Assembly (NCBI GenBank): GCA_905221455.1
Contig: CAJNDF010000001.1
Location: forward strand, 264,889 to 328,888
Direction of reading: 5' to 3'
Source: a bacterium
GTDB taxonomy: Bacteria > Bacillota > Bacilli > Lactobacillales > Streptococcaceae
Length of the DNA: 64,000 nucleotides
The notes under the pieces are model-generated. The model did not search any database. It saw only the letters and a program-made list of their open reading frames with translations, and was not told the DNA's origin. Positions 16,728 to 25,780 of the stretch are shown one piece after another (the stretch's first letter is position 1; each line of letters starts with the position of its first letter). Both the position numbers and the translations under genes were made by a program.

Positions 16728-18022
16728 AGACCAGCCTCCTTATTCATCATCTGAATTTCCTTAATCGCCTTCTTGATTGAATCATTTAACCCATCATGGA
16801 AGAAAAGCAAATCTCCTGTCGGTCTATCCATGCTTCGTCCAACTCGTCCACCAATCTGAATCAAACTAGACTTGGTAAACAAACGATGATTGGCCTCTAC
16901 TACAAAAACATCCACACAAGGGAAGGTAACTCCACGCTCCAATATCGTCGTACTGATAAGTATTGTCAGTTCTCCATCTCGAAAATCTTGTACTTGCTCT
17001 AATCGATCTTCTGTTACGGAAGACACAAAACCAATTTTCTCATTTGGAAATTGCTCCTGTAAGATTTCTTTTAGCTGCTCCCCTTTTTTAATTTCTGATG
17101 CAAAAATGAGTAAAGGATAAGCTGTCTTTCTCTGTTTCTCAATATAAGTCTTTAACTTTGGTGACAAACGATTTTTATCCAAATAGCGATTAAAATCCCA
17201 TAACCAAACTGGTTTAGGGATAATCAACGGATTCCCATGAAATCGTCTAGGTAAGCTCAGTCTTTTTAATTCTCCTAAACGGACTTTCCTATCTAACTCA
17301 TCTGTCGAAGTCGCTGTTAAAAAGATTCTCAGCCCATTCTCCTTTACACTATTCTTGACAGCATGGTAAAGCGTTGGATTGTCAACATAAGGAAAGGCAT
17401 CTACTTCATCCACTATTAGTAAATCAAAAGCATGATAAAATCTTAATAACTGATGAGTCGTTGCAACCACTAGAGGAGTTCGAAAATAAGGTTCTGATTC
17501 TCCGTGTAGCAGGGATATCTTACAAGCAAAATCATCTTGCAGGCGCTTATAAAGTTCCAAACAAACATCTATGCGAGGACTGGCCAAACACACTGCACCA
17601 CCCGCATTGATTACTTTAGCTACAACTTGATAAATCATTTCCGTCTTTCCTGCCCCTGTCACCGCATGAACTAAAGTTGGCTCTTGCTTATCTACTGCTT
17701 GAATCAGTCCCTCTGACACCTTCTCTTGAAAAGGAGTTAATTGACCACGCCATTTAAGAACATCCTGTTTAGGAAAATCCTCCTGCGGAAAATAGTATAA
17801 AGCTTGATCACTCCTAACTCGCTTCATCAGCAAGCACTCTCGACAATAGTAAGCACCAATGGGTAAATACCATTCCTCCAGAATAGCACTATTACAACGT
17901 TGACAGAAAAGTTTCCCCTTCTCCTTTCTCATTGCTGGAAGTTTCTCCGCCAACTGACGCTCCTCTTCTGTTAATTCATTCTCCGTAAACAAACGACCGA
18001 GATAATTTGGATTTACTTTCAT
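16724..18022 (-). CDS. comFA: Competence DNA translocation ATPase ComFA
   Basis: A DEAD/DEAH helicase-like ATPase that helps pull transforming DNA through the membrane channel. The 432-residue protein has a four-cysteine zinc motif (CQRC and CREC, about residues 40-65), Walker A AVTGAGKTEM, Walker B LLIVDEVDAF, motif III FLTATS and a C-terminal helicase domain with QIGGRVGRSMDRP. A perfect CIN box lies only 7 bases upstream of the ATG, which suggests an extremely short or absent leader. comFC overlaps its end. Confidence 0.95.
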   Translation of the reverse strand: MKVNPNYLGRLFTENELTEEERQLAEKLPAMRKEKGKLFCQRCNSAILEEWYLPIGAYYCRECLLMKRVRSDQALYYFPQEDFPKQDVLKWRGQLTPFQEKVSEGLIQAVDKQEPTLVHAVTGAGKTEMIYQVVAKVINAGGAVCLASPRIDVCLELYKRLQDDFACKISLLHGESEPYFRTPLVVATTHQLLRFYHAFDLLIVDEVDAFPYVDNPTLYHAVKNSVKENGLRIFLTATSTDELDRKVRLGELKRLSLPRRFHGNPLIIPKPVWLWDFNRYLDKNRLSPKLKTYIEKQRKTAYPLLIFASEIKKGEQLKEILQEQFPNEKIGFVSSVTEDRLEQVQDFRDGELTILISTTILERGVTFPCVDVFVVEANHRLFTKSSLIQIGGRVGRSMDRPTGDLLFFHDGLNDSIKKAIKEIQMMNKEAGL

Positions 18023-18029
18023 ACTTCTT

Positions 18030-18037
18030 TATTCGTA
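18030..18037 (-). promoter_or_regulatory. CIN/com-box of comFA-comFC (SigX promoter)
   Basis: Perfect TACGAATA on the minus strand, 7 bases from the comFA start codon. Confidence 0.9.
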
Positions 18038-18066
18038 AAAACCTAGCGCTTTAGATGATTTTTTAG

Positions 18067-18072
18067 TACAAT
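18067..18072 (+). promoter_or_regulatory. Putative -10 element of yigZ
   Basis: TACAAT ends 6 bases before the yigZ ATG, so a normal -10 to start distance would put the RNA start at the ATG itself. No convincing -35 or ribosome-binding site is seen. Confidence 0.4.
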
Positions 18073-18078
18073 TAAATC

Positions 18079-18714
18079 ATGGAATTTAGAACAATTAAAG
18101 AGGACGGACAAGTCCAAGAAGAAATCAAAAAATCTCGCTTTATCTGTCATGCCAAGCGTGTTTATAGCGAAGAAGAGGCTCGTGACTTCATTACTGCCAT
18201 CAAAAAAGAACACTACAAAGCTACGCATAACTGCTCTGCTTTTATTATTGGGGAACGTAGTGAAATTAAACGTACAAGTGATGATGGTGAGCCCAGTGGT
18301 ACTGCTGGCGTTCCCATGCTTGGGGTACTAGAAAATCACAATCTCACCAATGTCTGTGTGGTAGTGACACGCTACTTTGGTGGCATTAAACTAGGCGCTG
18401 GAGGATTGATTCGTGCTTACGCCGGCAGTGTGGCCTTAGCTGTCAAAGAAATTGGCATCATTGAAATAAAAGAACAGGCTGGCATTGCTATTCAAATGTC
18501 TTACGCTCAGTACCAAGAGTACAGTAACTTCCTTAAAGAACATAATCTCATGGAGCTGGATACAAATTTTACAGATCAAGTCGATACGATGATTTATGTT
18601 GATAAAGAAGAAAAAGAAACTATTAAAGCTGCACTTGTAGAATTTTTTAATGGAAAAGTCACTTTAACTGACCAAGGTTTACGCGAAGTTGAAACTCCTG
18701 TAAACTTAGTGTAA
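18079..18714 (+). CDS. yigZ: YigZ/IMPACT-family protein
   Basis: A 211-residue protein with the UPF0029/IMPACT N-terminal domain (KSRFICHAKRV, then SDDGEPSGTAGVPML and VTRYFGGIKLGAGGLIRAY) and a C-terminal DUF1949-like ferredoxin fold. Family members are linked to translation control under stress, but the bacterial function is uncertain. It is divergent from comFA with 56 bases between start codons. There is no ribosome-binding site before the ATG, and the possible -10 lies so close that the mRNA may be leaderless. Confidence 0.92.
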   Translation: MEFRTIKEDGQVQEEIKKSRFICHAKRVYSEEEARDFITAIKKEHYKATHNCSAFIIGERSEIKRTSDDGEPSGTAGVPMLGVLENHNLTNVCVVVTRYFGGIKLGAGGLIRAYAGSVALAVKEIGIIEIKEQAGIAIQMSYAQYQEYSNFLKEHNLMELDTNFTDQVDTMIYVDKEEKETIKAALVEFFNGKVTLTDQGLREVETPVNLV

Positions 18715-18905
18715 ATAATAGATAATACAGTGTTTCACTGACATTCTCACCGCTACTTTAATTAGCAACATAAAAAGGTGCTTGCCAAGACCTACTAGAA
18801 AATGAAGCAATTCAAAAAGAAAACTGATTGCGTTCTCCTTTACACCTATTTACTAGAATTAGCTTATCACAATCGCTTGAAAATTAACGGCTTTGATTTA
18901 TGATA

Positions 18906-18940
18906 TAAAAAAATCCTATCGCTTCGATAGGATTTCTATA
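18906..18940 (+). terminator. Hairpin terminator upstream of cysK
   Basis: AAATCCTATCG pairs with CGATAGGATTT, with A-run before and TTTCTAT after, so it could work in either direction. Confidence 0.65.
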
Positions 18941-18941
18941 T

Positions 18942-18970
18942 TTTACAAATGATATAGATAGCGTTATACT
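18942..18970 (+). promoter_or_regulatory. Promoter of cysK
   Basis: TTTACA (18942-18947), 17-base spacer, TATACT (18965-18970), 29 bases before the ATG; AAAGAGG serves as ribosome-binding site. Confidence 0.7.
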
Positions 18971-18999
18971 AGAGATATCTTATACAAAGAGGTATTCAT

Positions 19000-19926
19000 A
19001 TGTCTATTTATAACAACATTACTGAACTAATCGGTCAAACTCCGATTGTTAAACTCAACAACATTGTGCCAGAAGGTGCTGCGGATGTCTATGTAAAACT
19101 TGAAGCATTTAACCCTGGTTCTTCTGTAAAAGACCGTATTGCTCTTAGCATGATTGAAAAAGCTGAACAAGACGGTATTCTGAAATCTGGTGCTACTATT
19201 GTCGAAGCAACAAGTGGAAATACTGGTATTGGACTTTCATGGGTAGGTGCTGCTAAAGGGTATAAAGTTGTCATCGTTATGCCTGAAACTATGAGTGTGG
19301 AACGACGTAAGATTATCCAAGCCTATGGAGCTGAACTCGTTCTCACTCCTGGTAGCGAAGGAATGAAAGGTGCTATCGCCAAAGCACAAGAAATCGCTGC
19401 TGAACGCGATGGTTTCCTTCCTCTTCAATTTGACAATCCAGCAAATCCAGAAGTACACGAAAGAACAACAGGAGCTGAGATACTAGCTGCTTTCGGTAAA
19501 GATGGATTAGATGCCTTTGTTGCTGGAGTGGGTACCGGTGGAACGATTTCTGGTGTTTCTCATGCACTCAAAACAGCAAATTCAGATATTCAAGTTTATG
19601 CAGTGGAAGCTGATGAATCTGCTATTTTATCTGGTGAAAAACCTGGTCCTCACAAAATTCAAGGTATTTCAGCTGGATTTATTCCTGATACACTTGATAC
19701 TAAAGCATATGATGGTATCGTTCGTGTAACATCAGACGATGCTTTAGCACTGGGCCGTGAGATTGGCGGAAAAGAAGGCTTCCTTGTAGGGATTTCTTCA
19801 GCTGCAGCCATCTACGGAGCCATCGAGGTTGCCAAAAAATTAGGTACAGGTAAAAAAGTCCTTGCTCTAGCACCAGATAACGGTGAACGTTATCTCTCTA
19901 CAGCACTCTATGAATTTGAAATTTAG
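19000..19926 (+). CDS. cysK: O-acetylserine sulfhydrylase (cysteine synthase)
   Basis: A 308-residue PLP enzyme that makes cysteine from O-acetylserine and sulfide. The PLP lysine is K44 in [11 protein letters not shown], the substrate loop is TSGNTG and the phosphate-binding loop is [10 protein letters not shown]. Length is normal. It is monocistronic, with its own promoter and terminator. Pneumococcal annotations sometimes call the homologue cysM; sequence alone does not settle thiosulfate use. Confidence 0.95.
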   Translation: MSIYNNITELIGQTPIVKLNNIVPEGAADVYVKLEAFNPGSSVKDRIALSMIEKAEQDGILKSGATIVEATSGNTGIGLSWVGAAKGYKVVIVMPETMSVERRKIIQAYGAELVLTPGSEGMKGAIAKAQEIAAERDGFLPLQFDNPANPEVHERTTGAEILAAFGKDGLDAFVAGVGTGGTISGVSHALKTANSDIQVYAVEADESAILSGEKPGPHKIQGISAGFIPDTLDTKAYDGIVRVTSDDALALGREIGGKEGFLVGISSAAAIYGAIEVAKKLGTGKKVLALAPDNGERYLSTALYEFEI

Positions 19927-19937
19927 TCTCCTAAATA

Positions 19938-19970
19938 CAATTGGCCCTTATTATAGGGCTTTTTATTTTA
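19938..19970 (+). terminator. Intrinsic terminator of cysK
   Basis: GCCCT-TATTAT-AGGGC followed by TTTTTATTTTAT. Confidence 0.88.
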
Positions 19971-20121
19971 TACTCAATGAAAATCAAAGAGCAAACTAGG
20001 AAGCTAGCCGCAGGCTGCTCAAAACACTGTTTTGAGGTTGCAGATAGAACTGACGAAGTCAGTAACATATACCTACGGTAAGGCGACGCTGACGTGGTTT
20101 GAAGAGATTTTCGAAGAGTAT
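19971..20121 (-). repeat. BOX element (boxA-boxB-boxC type)
   Basis: Read on the minus strand it begins with ATACTCTTCGAAAATCTC and TTCAAACCACGTCAGCGTCG, continues through GTTACTGACTTCGTCAGTT and ends with GCTCTTTGATTTTCATTGAG. These are the hallmark ends of the BOX repeats scattered in pneumococcal and S. mitis genomes. The length of about 150 bases fits one copy each of boxA (59), boxB (45) and boxC (50). It lies between the convergent cysK and tsf terminators. BOX RNAs fold into long stems and can affect nearby expression. Confidence 0.9.
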
Positions 20122-20184
20122 TAACTATTTCTAATTGAGTGATGCTAGGTAAAAAACAATTTCAGGAGAAATCTAATCCCTATA

Positions 20185-20216
20185 CAAAAAAGGAAGCAAA
20201 TTTGCTTCCTTTCTAT
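20185..20216 (-). terminator. Intrinsic terminator of rpsB-tsf
   Basis: AAAGGAAGCAAA pairs with TTTGCTTCCTTT on the minus strand, running into TTTTGTAT. Confidence 0.9.
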
Positions 20217-20218
20217 GA

Positions 20219-21259
20219 TTAGTTATTCAAGGCTGCTGCCATTGTAGCTGCAACTTCAGCTTCAAAGTCGTTTGCAGCTTTCTCGATACCTTCACCAACT
20301 TCAAAGCGAGCGAACTCAACTACTGAAGCGTTAACTGATTCAAGGTATGCTTCAACTGTCTTGCTGTCATCCATGATGTAAACTTGTGCAAGAAGTGTGT
20401 AAGCTTGGTCAACTTTAGTGTTGTCAAGCATGAAGCGATCCATTTTACCTGGGATGATTTTATCCCAGATTTTTTCTGGTTTGCCTTCTGCAGCCAATTC
20501 AGCTTTGATATCAGCTTCAGCTTGCGCAATCACTTCATCAGTCAATTGAGCTTTTGATCCATACTTCAAGTGTGGAAGAGCTGGTTTGTTAACCATTGCA
20601 CGGCTTTCGTTGTCTTGGTCGATAACGTGGTTCAATTGTGCCAACTCATCTTTAACGAATTGCTCATCCAATTCTTTGTAAGAAAGAACTGTTGGTTTCA
20701 TCGCTGCGATGTGCATTGACAATTGTTTAGCAAGTGCTTCGTCTCCACCTTCAACAACTGAAATAACACCGATACGTCCACCGTTATGTTGGTATGCTCC
20801 AAAGTGTTGTGCATCTGTTTTTTCAATCAATGCAAAGCGACGGAATGAGATTTTTTCTCCGATAGTTGCTGTTGCAGATACGTATGCAGCTTCAAGAGTT
20901 TCACCTGAAGGCATTGTCAAAGCAAGAGCTTCTTCATTGTTAGCAGGTTTTCCTTCAGCAATAACTTTAGCTGTAGTATTTACCAATTCAACGAATTGAG
21001 CGTTTTTCGCAACGAAGTCAGTTTCAGCGTTTACTTCAATAACTGCTGCAACATTACCGTTAACATAAACACCAGTCAAACCTTCTGCAGCAACACGGTC
21101 AGCTTTCTTAGCTGCCTTAGCCATACCTTTTTCACGAAGCAATTCAATCGCTTTTTCGATGTCACCGTCTGTTTCTACAAGCGCTTTTTTAGCGTCCATA
21201 ACACCGGCACCAGATTTTTCACGCAACTCTTTTACAAGTTTAGCTGTAATTTCTGCCAT
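20219..21259 (-). CDS. tsf: Translation elongation factor Ts
   Basis: EF-Ts recycles EF-Tu by GDP release. The 346-residue streptococcal form has the N-terminal UBA-like domain ([22 protein letters not shown]) and the TDFVAKN motif that inserts near the EF-Tu nucleotide site. It lies downstream of rpsB, separated by 77 bases that contain a G+C-rich hairpin with a T-run, which may reduce tsf relative to rpsB. Confidence 0.97.
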   Translation of the reverse strand: MAEITAKLVKELREKSGAGVMDAKKALVETDGDIEKAIELLREKGMAKAAKKADRVAAEGLTGVYVNGNVAAVIEVNAETDFVAKNAQFVELVNTTAKVIAEGKPANNEEALALTMPSGETLEAAYVSATATIGEKISFRRFALIEKTDAQHFGAYQHNGGRIGVISVVEGGDEALAKQLSMHIAAMKPTVLSYKELDEQFVKDELAQLNHVIDQDNESRAMVNKPALPHLKYGSKAQLTDEVIAQAEADIKAELAAEGKPEKIWDKIIPGKMDRFMLDNTKVDQAYTLLAQVYIMDDSKTVEAYLESVNASVVEFARFEVGEGIEKAANDFEAEVAATMAAALNN

Positions 21260-21275
21260 TTTGATTCTCCTATAT

Positions 21276-21316
21276 TTTTAAAAATAGGAGAGCCGGGCTA
21301 AGCCCCGCCCTCCTAG
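21276..21316 (-). terminator. Attenuator-like hairpin between rpsB and tsf
   Basis: On the minus strand GGAGGGCGGGGCTTAGCCCGG folds back on GCTCTCC and is followed by TATTTTTAAAAAT. It looks like a leaky terminator inside the operon. Confidence 0.65.
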
Positions 21317-21336
21317 GTAATTACTATTTATATAAA

Positions 21337-22116
21337 TTAAGCGTTGTCGCCTTCTACAACTTCAACGATTTCTTCAATTGAATCTGCTTGAGTTTCTGAA
21401 GCTGCAAATTCTGCTTCAACCGCTGCTGCATCTTCACCTTGACGTCCTTCGATGATAGCGTCAGCCAATTTAGCTGTAATCAATTTAACAGCGCGGATAG
21501 CGTCATCGTTAGCTGGGATGATTACATCGATATCATCTGGATCAGTGTTTGTGTCAACCATCGCTACAACTGGGATTCCCAATTTTTTAGCTTCTTTAAC
21601 AGCGATTTGCTCTTTATGTGGGTCAACCACGTACATCACATCTGGGATACGAGGCATATCTTCGATACCACCCAAGAATTTTTCAAGACGTGCACGTTGT
21701 TTGTTAAGAAGTGCAACTTCTTTCTTAGGAAGAACTTCGAAAGTTCCATCTTCTTCCATACGTTTGATTTCTTTCAAACGAGCGATACGTTTTTGGATTG
21801 TTCCCCAGTTTGTAAGAGTTCCACCCAACCAACGGTGGTTGATGAAGTATTGACCTGAACGTACTGCTTCTTCAGCAACTGCATCAGCTGCTTGTTTCTT
21901 AGTACCAACAAACAATACAACTGCATCGTTAGCTGCTGCATCACGCATGAAGTCGTATGCTTGGTCAGCGTATTTTACAGTTTGTTGCAAGTCGATAACG
22001 TGGATTCCGTTACGCTCAGTGAAGATGTACTTAGCCATCTTAGGGTTCCAGCGACGAGTTTGGTGACCAAAGTGTACACCAGCCTCAAGAAGTTGTTTCA
22101 TTGAAATTACTGCCAT
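21337..22116 (-). CDS. rpsB: Ribosomal protein uS2
   Basis: The 259-residue small-subunit protein begins [19 protein letters not shown], the invariant start of the family. I chose ATG 22116; an in-frame ATG at 22200 would add 28 residues (starting [10 protein letters not shown]) not found in S2 proteins, while AAGGAGAAA lies just before 22116. A leader of about 110 bases separates it from its promoter and may carry autoregulation. tsf follows. Confidence 0.97.
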   Translation of the reverse strand: MAVISMKQLLEAGVHFGHQTRRWNPKMAKYIFTERNGIHVIDLQQTVKYADQAYDFMRDAAANDAVVLFVGTKKQAADAVAEEAVRSGQYFINHRWLGGTLTNWGTIQKRIARLKEIKRMEEDGTFEVLPKKEVALLNKQRARLEKFLGGIEDMPRIPDVMYVVDPHKEQIAVKEAKKLGIPVVAMVDTNTDPDDIDVIIPANDDAIRAVKLITAKLADAIIEGRQGEDAAAVEAEFAASETQADSIEEIVEVVEGDNA

Positions 22117-22230
22117 GAGTATTTCTCCTTTTTGTTTTTTTCCTCTTCTTGACTTCAACTCGCAAAACGACCCAAGGGCAACTGTCTCACAATTCATCAA
22201 GAATGAGTATTATCGTTCACACGACAAGTT
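22117..22230 (-). other. rpsB 5' leader
   Basis: About 110 untranslated bases between promoter and rpsB, containing GACAGTTGCCCTTGGGTCG-like pairing segments. Ribosomal operons are often autoregulated through such leaders; no specific known motif is identified here. Confidence 0.4.
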
Positions 22231-22232
22231 TC

Positions 22233-22261
22233 ATTTTACCATACTTTTCTAATATTTTCAA
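22233..22261 (-). promoter_or_regulatory. Promoter of rpsB-tsf
   Basis: TTGAAA (22256-22261), 17-base spacer, TAAAAT (22233-22238) with upstream TGG-like extension. Confidence 0.75.
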
Positions 22262-22340
22262 GCTATTTTGATATAATTTTTAATAGGGATTGTCACGGTA
22301 AAACATGAAAAAGAGGGCTCTATTCGAGTCCCTCTGTAAA

Positions 22341-23519
22341 TTAATCTGCGTAAATATATGTAACAAAACCTTCAGAAGTTGTTGTTGGATTGAACCATCC
22401 ACGGTGATTTCCAATTGTACGATTACCTGCATAATTTGATTCTGATACTTGAATACTTGTTGATGATGAAACAGCTGTAACTACCGCTACGTGTCCATAT
22501 CCACCATCGTTCCAACATGCAATCGCACCAACTTGAGGTGTTGAACCTGTACGGAATCCTGCAGCAGCTGCGCTTGTAGCCCACTGTGCTCCATTACCCC
22601 AATAGTCTCCAGCCCAAGGTGCTAATGTTTTAACTCCCCATGTACATTCTCCAATTGGATAACTTGAAGCATTTGTACTGTATGTTGGACGAACTTTTGC
22701 ACGGACAGGTGCTGCCGCAGATTCAGATACTGCTTGCACTTGAGCTGTTAAGTTAGTGTTTGCTGAAGCAAGTACTGATTGTTGTTGGCTAGCTTGTTTT
22801 TCTTTATAAGCTGTCTCTGCCGCTGCTGCTGCTTTTGCTGCCGCTTCTGCTTCTGCTTTTTTCTCTAGCAAACTTGCTTTTTCATCTTCTGCTGTCGCTT
22901 TTTCAGCAGCAAGATTTAATTCTGCAGCCTTCAACTCAGCTTGTTTCGTTGTTAGGGCTTGTGCATCATCAGACAATTTCTGTTGATTTGCAATAACTGT
23001 ATTAATTGCGTCATTGTTCGCCACTTGTTTCTCAGAAATTGCTTTTTTATCTGCTTTTTGTTGTTCCAACATTTTGTTGTTAGCAGATACGATTTCATTC
23101 ATTGCTGCTACACGTGAAATAGCTTCTGTAATTGACTTCGAGTTTACAATCGTATTGATGTAGCTGGTTGCAGCTCCATTTGTTTGAGCACTACGAGCTT
23201 GTTTTTCCAAAGAATCATTGCGAGATACAATGTTTTTAGAAAGTTCTGTAATCTCACTCTCAAGTTTTTTGGATTCTGCTTGTAATCTATCATTTTCAGC
23301 TTGCAAGTTAGATTGCTCAGCTTGGATAGCTGATACTTGCTCCTGAATTTGGTCAACTTGTTTTTGGGCTTCTTGTTGTTGTGCTGTTAAGTTACTAATT
23401 TTATTATCTTGAGCAGCAATTTTGTCATCAGTCGTTTCTGCATGCGCAGTTGTTAAAACAGCTACTTGAGAAACCATTACTGTACTTAATAAAAGTGACG
23501 CTAAGATTTTTTTCTTCAT
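22341..23519 (-). CDS. pcsB: Cell-division murein hydrolase PcsB
   Basis: PcsB is a secreted protein that splits septal peptidoglycan and is controlled by the FtsEX complex. The 392-residue length equals the pneumococcal protein. A signal peptide ([10 protein letters not shown] to about AHA, residue 27) precedes a long coiled coil (about 35-250), an alanine-rich linker, and a CHAP domain with catalytic C292 (GECTWGV) and H343 (YGHVAVV). The upstream region carries a WalR box and a TATACT -10, fitting the known essential WalR control of pcsB. It follows mreD in the same orientation but has its own promoter. Confidence 0.96.
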   Translation of the reverse strand: MKKKILASLLLSTVMVSQVAVLTTAHAETTDDKIAAQDNKISNLTAQQQEAQKQVDQIQEQVSAIQAEQSNLQAENDRLQAESKKLESEITELSKNIVSRNDSLEKQARSAQTNGAATSYINTIVNSKSITEAISRVAAMNEIVSANNKMLEQQKADKKAISEKQVANNDAINTVIANQQKLSDDAQALTTKQAELKAAELNLAAEKATAEDEKASLLEKKAEAEAAAKAAAAAETAYKEKQASQQQSVLASANTNLTAQVQAVSESAAAPVRAKVRPTYSTNASSYPIGECTWGVKTLAPWAGDYWGNGAQWATSAAAAGFRTGSTPQVGAIACWNDGGYGHVAVVTAVSSSTSIQVSESNYAGNRTIGNHRGWFNPTTTSEGFVTYIYAD

Positions 23520-23555
23520 AATTACGTAGATACTCCTTCTTTTAAAGACAATACT

Positions 23556-23599
23556 AGTATACCAAAAAAAGGCCTAATGAATATTACGCCTTTGTTACA
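23556..23599 (-). promoter_or_regulatory. WalR box and -10 element of pcsB
   Basis: TGTAAC-N5-CGTAAT (23599-23583, minus strand) is a near-consensus WalR direct repeat, followed by TATACT (23561-23556). The repeat also forms part of the hairpin that ends mreD transcription. Confidence 0.8.
23563..23594 (-). terminator. Intrinsic terminator of the mreCD transcript, overlapping the pcsB WalR box
   Basis: AAAGGC pairs with GCCTTT across a 14-base loop and is followed by seven T residues on the minus strand. Confidence 0.6.
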
Positions 23600-23613
23600 T
23601 TTTTGTTTCTTTC

Positions 23614-24108
23614 TCATAGATAATATTTTTCAAAAATAAACTGAAAAATAAGCATCCACACAAGATTTAAAATCATGGATGGTACTAGGCTATAAACGAT
23701 AAAAATCGGCAGACTATCTACAGTTAAACCTACCACTAATGCAAAGAGATAAGCTCCCATATCAAATAGAAAACTCATAACAATCATAGCCAAGATTCTT
23801 GTCCAACGATTCAACAAAATAACACTATTCAATTTATGAAGAAACGCTCCCAATAAGATAAATAAGAGAGTTGCAATCCCTATTAGATGGAAAAAGTAAA
23901 CATCGTAAACCAAGCCTATCACAAAACAATAGACTAGGTAGAGATACTCTGATACTTCTATCGTCTCAAATAAGAGAAATAGAAAAAGAAAATGACTAGC
24001 CAAATGTACATGGGGGAAAAATGAGCCCAGAAGCTGGCTAATATGGGCGTCAATTAGAACCAAGAAAGGTAGCAATAAAAACACTCCAACCCGCTTTAAC
24101 TGTCTCAT
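23614..24108 (-). CDS. mreD: Rod-shape / peripheral wall synthesis protein MreD
   Basis: A 164-residue integral membrane protein with about five hydrophobic segments, typical of MreD, which works with MreC in peripheral peptidoglycan synthesis. Streptococci lack MreB but keep MreCD. Its start codon overlaps the mreC stop by one base. pcsB follows. Confidence 0.92.
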   Translation of the reverse strand: MRQLKRVGVFLLLPFLVLIDAHISQLLGSFFPHVHLASHFLFLFLLFETIEVSEYLYLVYCFVIGLVYDVYFFHLIGIATLLFILLGAFLHKLNSVILLNRWTRILAMIVMSFLFDMGAYLFALVVGLTVDSLPIFIVYSLVPSMILNLVWMLIFQFIFEKYYL

Positions 24109-24926
24109 TATGAATTCCCCACTAATTCTATCACATCCACATTATGAGTATCTGCACTCAACTTAACAGTTACTTCTCGTGTCAAATAATCCGTACTATG
24201 CGTTGTGGCAACCACTTCACCAACAGGAATATCCGCAACATTAAAGTTTCCTAATCCACCCGTTGTCACCTTATCACCTGTACTAATATCGCTATTGCTA
24301 TTTAATTGGCTAATTTTAAGAACTTCATTTTCCTTGTCATAGCCAACAATAATTCCATAAATTGTGGTAGTGCCGTGTTGAATTTTAACAGAAATCTTAT
24401 CAGCATTTTCTGTATTTGTCAGAAGGTTGACCATGGTAGAGTTCTCCTCTACTTTCGAAACGCTCCCAATCAAACCACCATTTGCAATAGCTAACATGTT
24501 CTCAGAAGCCCCTTTTGATTTGCCCGCATCTAGAGTCAATTCCTGTTTCCAAGATACCGGAGAACGCATAATAACATCTGCTGCTAAAGTCTTTGTGGCT
24601 TGCAATTTAGACTTCATATCAAGCAATTGGCGCAGTTGTTCATTTTCTGTCTTTAAACTTTCTGCCTCATTTGATTTAACTTCTAACTGGTAAATATGTT
24701 TCTTCAAACTTTCATTTTCATTATATGTTCGTGTCAAATGAGCCAAATCTGATTTGACAGAATCAAACCACTGAAAAGGTTTTTGCACAACCCTATCAAC
24801 CAATGAGATTCCATCTCCTAATTTTGTCACAATTGCGCTTGAATAAGTCGTCGCTAAGAGAGCTGACACAAGCAGAACAGTGACAAAAACAATAATGACA
24901 TATTTTGATTTTTTAAAACGGTTCAT
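24108..24926 (-). CDS. mreC: Peripheral wall synthesis protein MreC
   Basis: A 272-residue bitopic protein: one N-terminal transmembrane helix (YVIIVFVTVLLVSALLATTY, about 9-28), a coiled coil (about 65-110) and an extracellular double beta-barrel domain. In ovococci MreC organises side-wall growth with RodA/PBP2b-type partners. It is followed immediately by mreD. The intergenic gap to ecfT is 59 bases. Confidence 0.95.
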   Translation of the reverse strand: MNRFKKSKYVIIVFVTVLLVSALLATTYSSAIVTKLGDGISLVDRVVQKPFQWFDSVKSDLAHLTRTYNENESLKKHIYQLEVKSNEAESLKTENEQLRQLLDMKSKLQATKTLAADVIMRSPVSWKQELTLDAGKSKGASENMLAIANGGLIGSVSKVEENSTMVNLLTNTENADKISVKIQHGTTTIYGIIVGYDKENEVLKISQLNSNSDISTGDKVTTGGLGNFNVADIPVGEVVATTHSTDYLTREVTVKLSADTHNVDVIELVGNS

Positions 24927-24985
24927 ATCCCTACCTTTATATCAAAAACTGTTACAGTAACTTTTTTATAAATTCCTGAAAGCTA

Positions 24986-25780
24986 CTAAGATTTTAAGAA
25001 AAATAAGCAACAACCAAGTACGAGAATAACAAGGATTGCTAGCGTATCTTTTCGAGTCCATTTCAATTGTCGGTATTGACTTCTGCCTTTCCCACCCTGA
25101 TAACCACGCGCTTCCATGGCAATAGCCAAGGAATCTGCACGTTTTAAACTTGTCGCAAAAAGAGGAATCAAAATAGGAATCATCGCCTTTACTTTTTGAA
25201 CAATACTTCCTTCTCCAAAATCCACTCCACGCGCTTTCTGCGCATTCATAATCCGCGTCGTATCATCCATCAATGTTGGGACAAAACGTAGACTCATGGA
25301 CAGCATCAATCCAATTTCATGAACTGGAACTTTCACACGCTTTAAAGGTGCTAACAAAGCTTCGACAGCTGATGCCAAACTTAAGGGCATGGTCGTTAAG
25401 GTTAACAAAGTTGAAAAGAAAATTATAAATACAAAGCGACAAAAAATAATTCCAGCTTGTTGCAAAGCATAATCCGTGATTCTCACAAACGAAAACTCAA
25501 ATAAAACATTCCCATTAGAAATGAAAAACAGTTGAAAAATAGTTGTGAAGGCAATCAAGAAAAACATAGACTTCAAGCCCTGAATAAAAAATGAAAGAGA
25601 TACTCCTGACAAGGCAATAAATATCCCTGTCGCTATAAAAAGAATCAGATTCGTCAAAGGATTATTAACCCAAAACACAATCAAAATCAGTAGCATCATA
25701 GCCAGCAATTTGCTACGTGGATCCAACCGGTGAACCATCGAATCCCCTGGGATATAACGCCCCAAAATCATACTATCCAT
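24986..25780 (-). CDS. ecfT: ECF transporter transmembrane coupling protein EcfT
   Basis: The 264-residue scaffold of group II energy-coupling-factor importers, which take up vitamins and metals via many separate S-components. Several transmembrane helices are visible. The two coupling-helix motifs with A-R-G appear as [11 protein letters not shown] and [11 protein letters not shown] (seen as IAMEARGY). It overlaps ecfA2 by 8 bases in the order ecfA1-ecfA2-ecfT. Confidence 0.95.
   Translation of the reverse strand: MDSMILGRYIPGDSMVHRLDPRSKLLAMMLLILIVFWVNNPLTNLILFIATGIFIALSGVSLSFFIQGLKSMFFLIAFTTIFQLFFISNGNVLFEFSFVRITDYALQQAGIIFCRFVFIIFFSTLLTLTTMPLSLASAVEALLAPLKRVKVPVHEIGLMLSMSLRFVPTLMDDTTRIMNAQKARGVDFGEGSIVQKVKAMIPILIPLFATSLKRADSLAIAMEARGYQGGKGRSQYRQLKWTRKDTLAILVILVLGCCLFFLKS

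Larger units (their letters stand above)
18715..18999. other. Intergenic region between yigZ and cysK
   Basis: About 285 bases. The first 190 bases show no ORF with a credible start and no repeat I recognise. Next comes a hairpin (AATCCTATCGCTTCGATAGGATT, 18912-18934, flanked by T-run) and the cysK promoter. It could contain eroded mobile-element sequence, but I cannot show that. Confidence 0.5.

Noticed and set aside
18715..18905. Eroded insertion sequence between yigZ and cysK
   Set aside because: No terminal repeats or transposase motif could be recognised by eye.
21439..21858. Two long plus-strand frames opposite rpsB
   Set aside because: rpsB codon bias leaves antisense frames open; composition (many Ser, Phe, Cys) is not protein-like.
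22117..22200. Upstream extension of rpsB to an ATG at 22200
   Set aside because: The added 28 residues are not part of S2 proteins, and a proper RBS lies before 22116; the region is better read as leader RNA.
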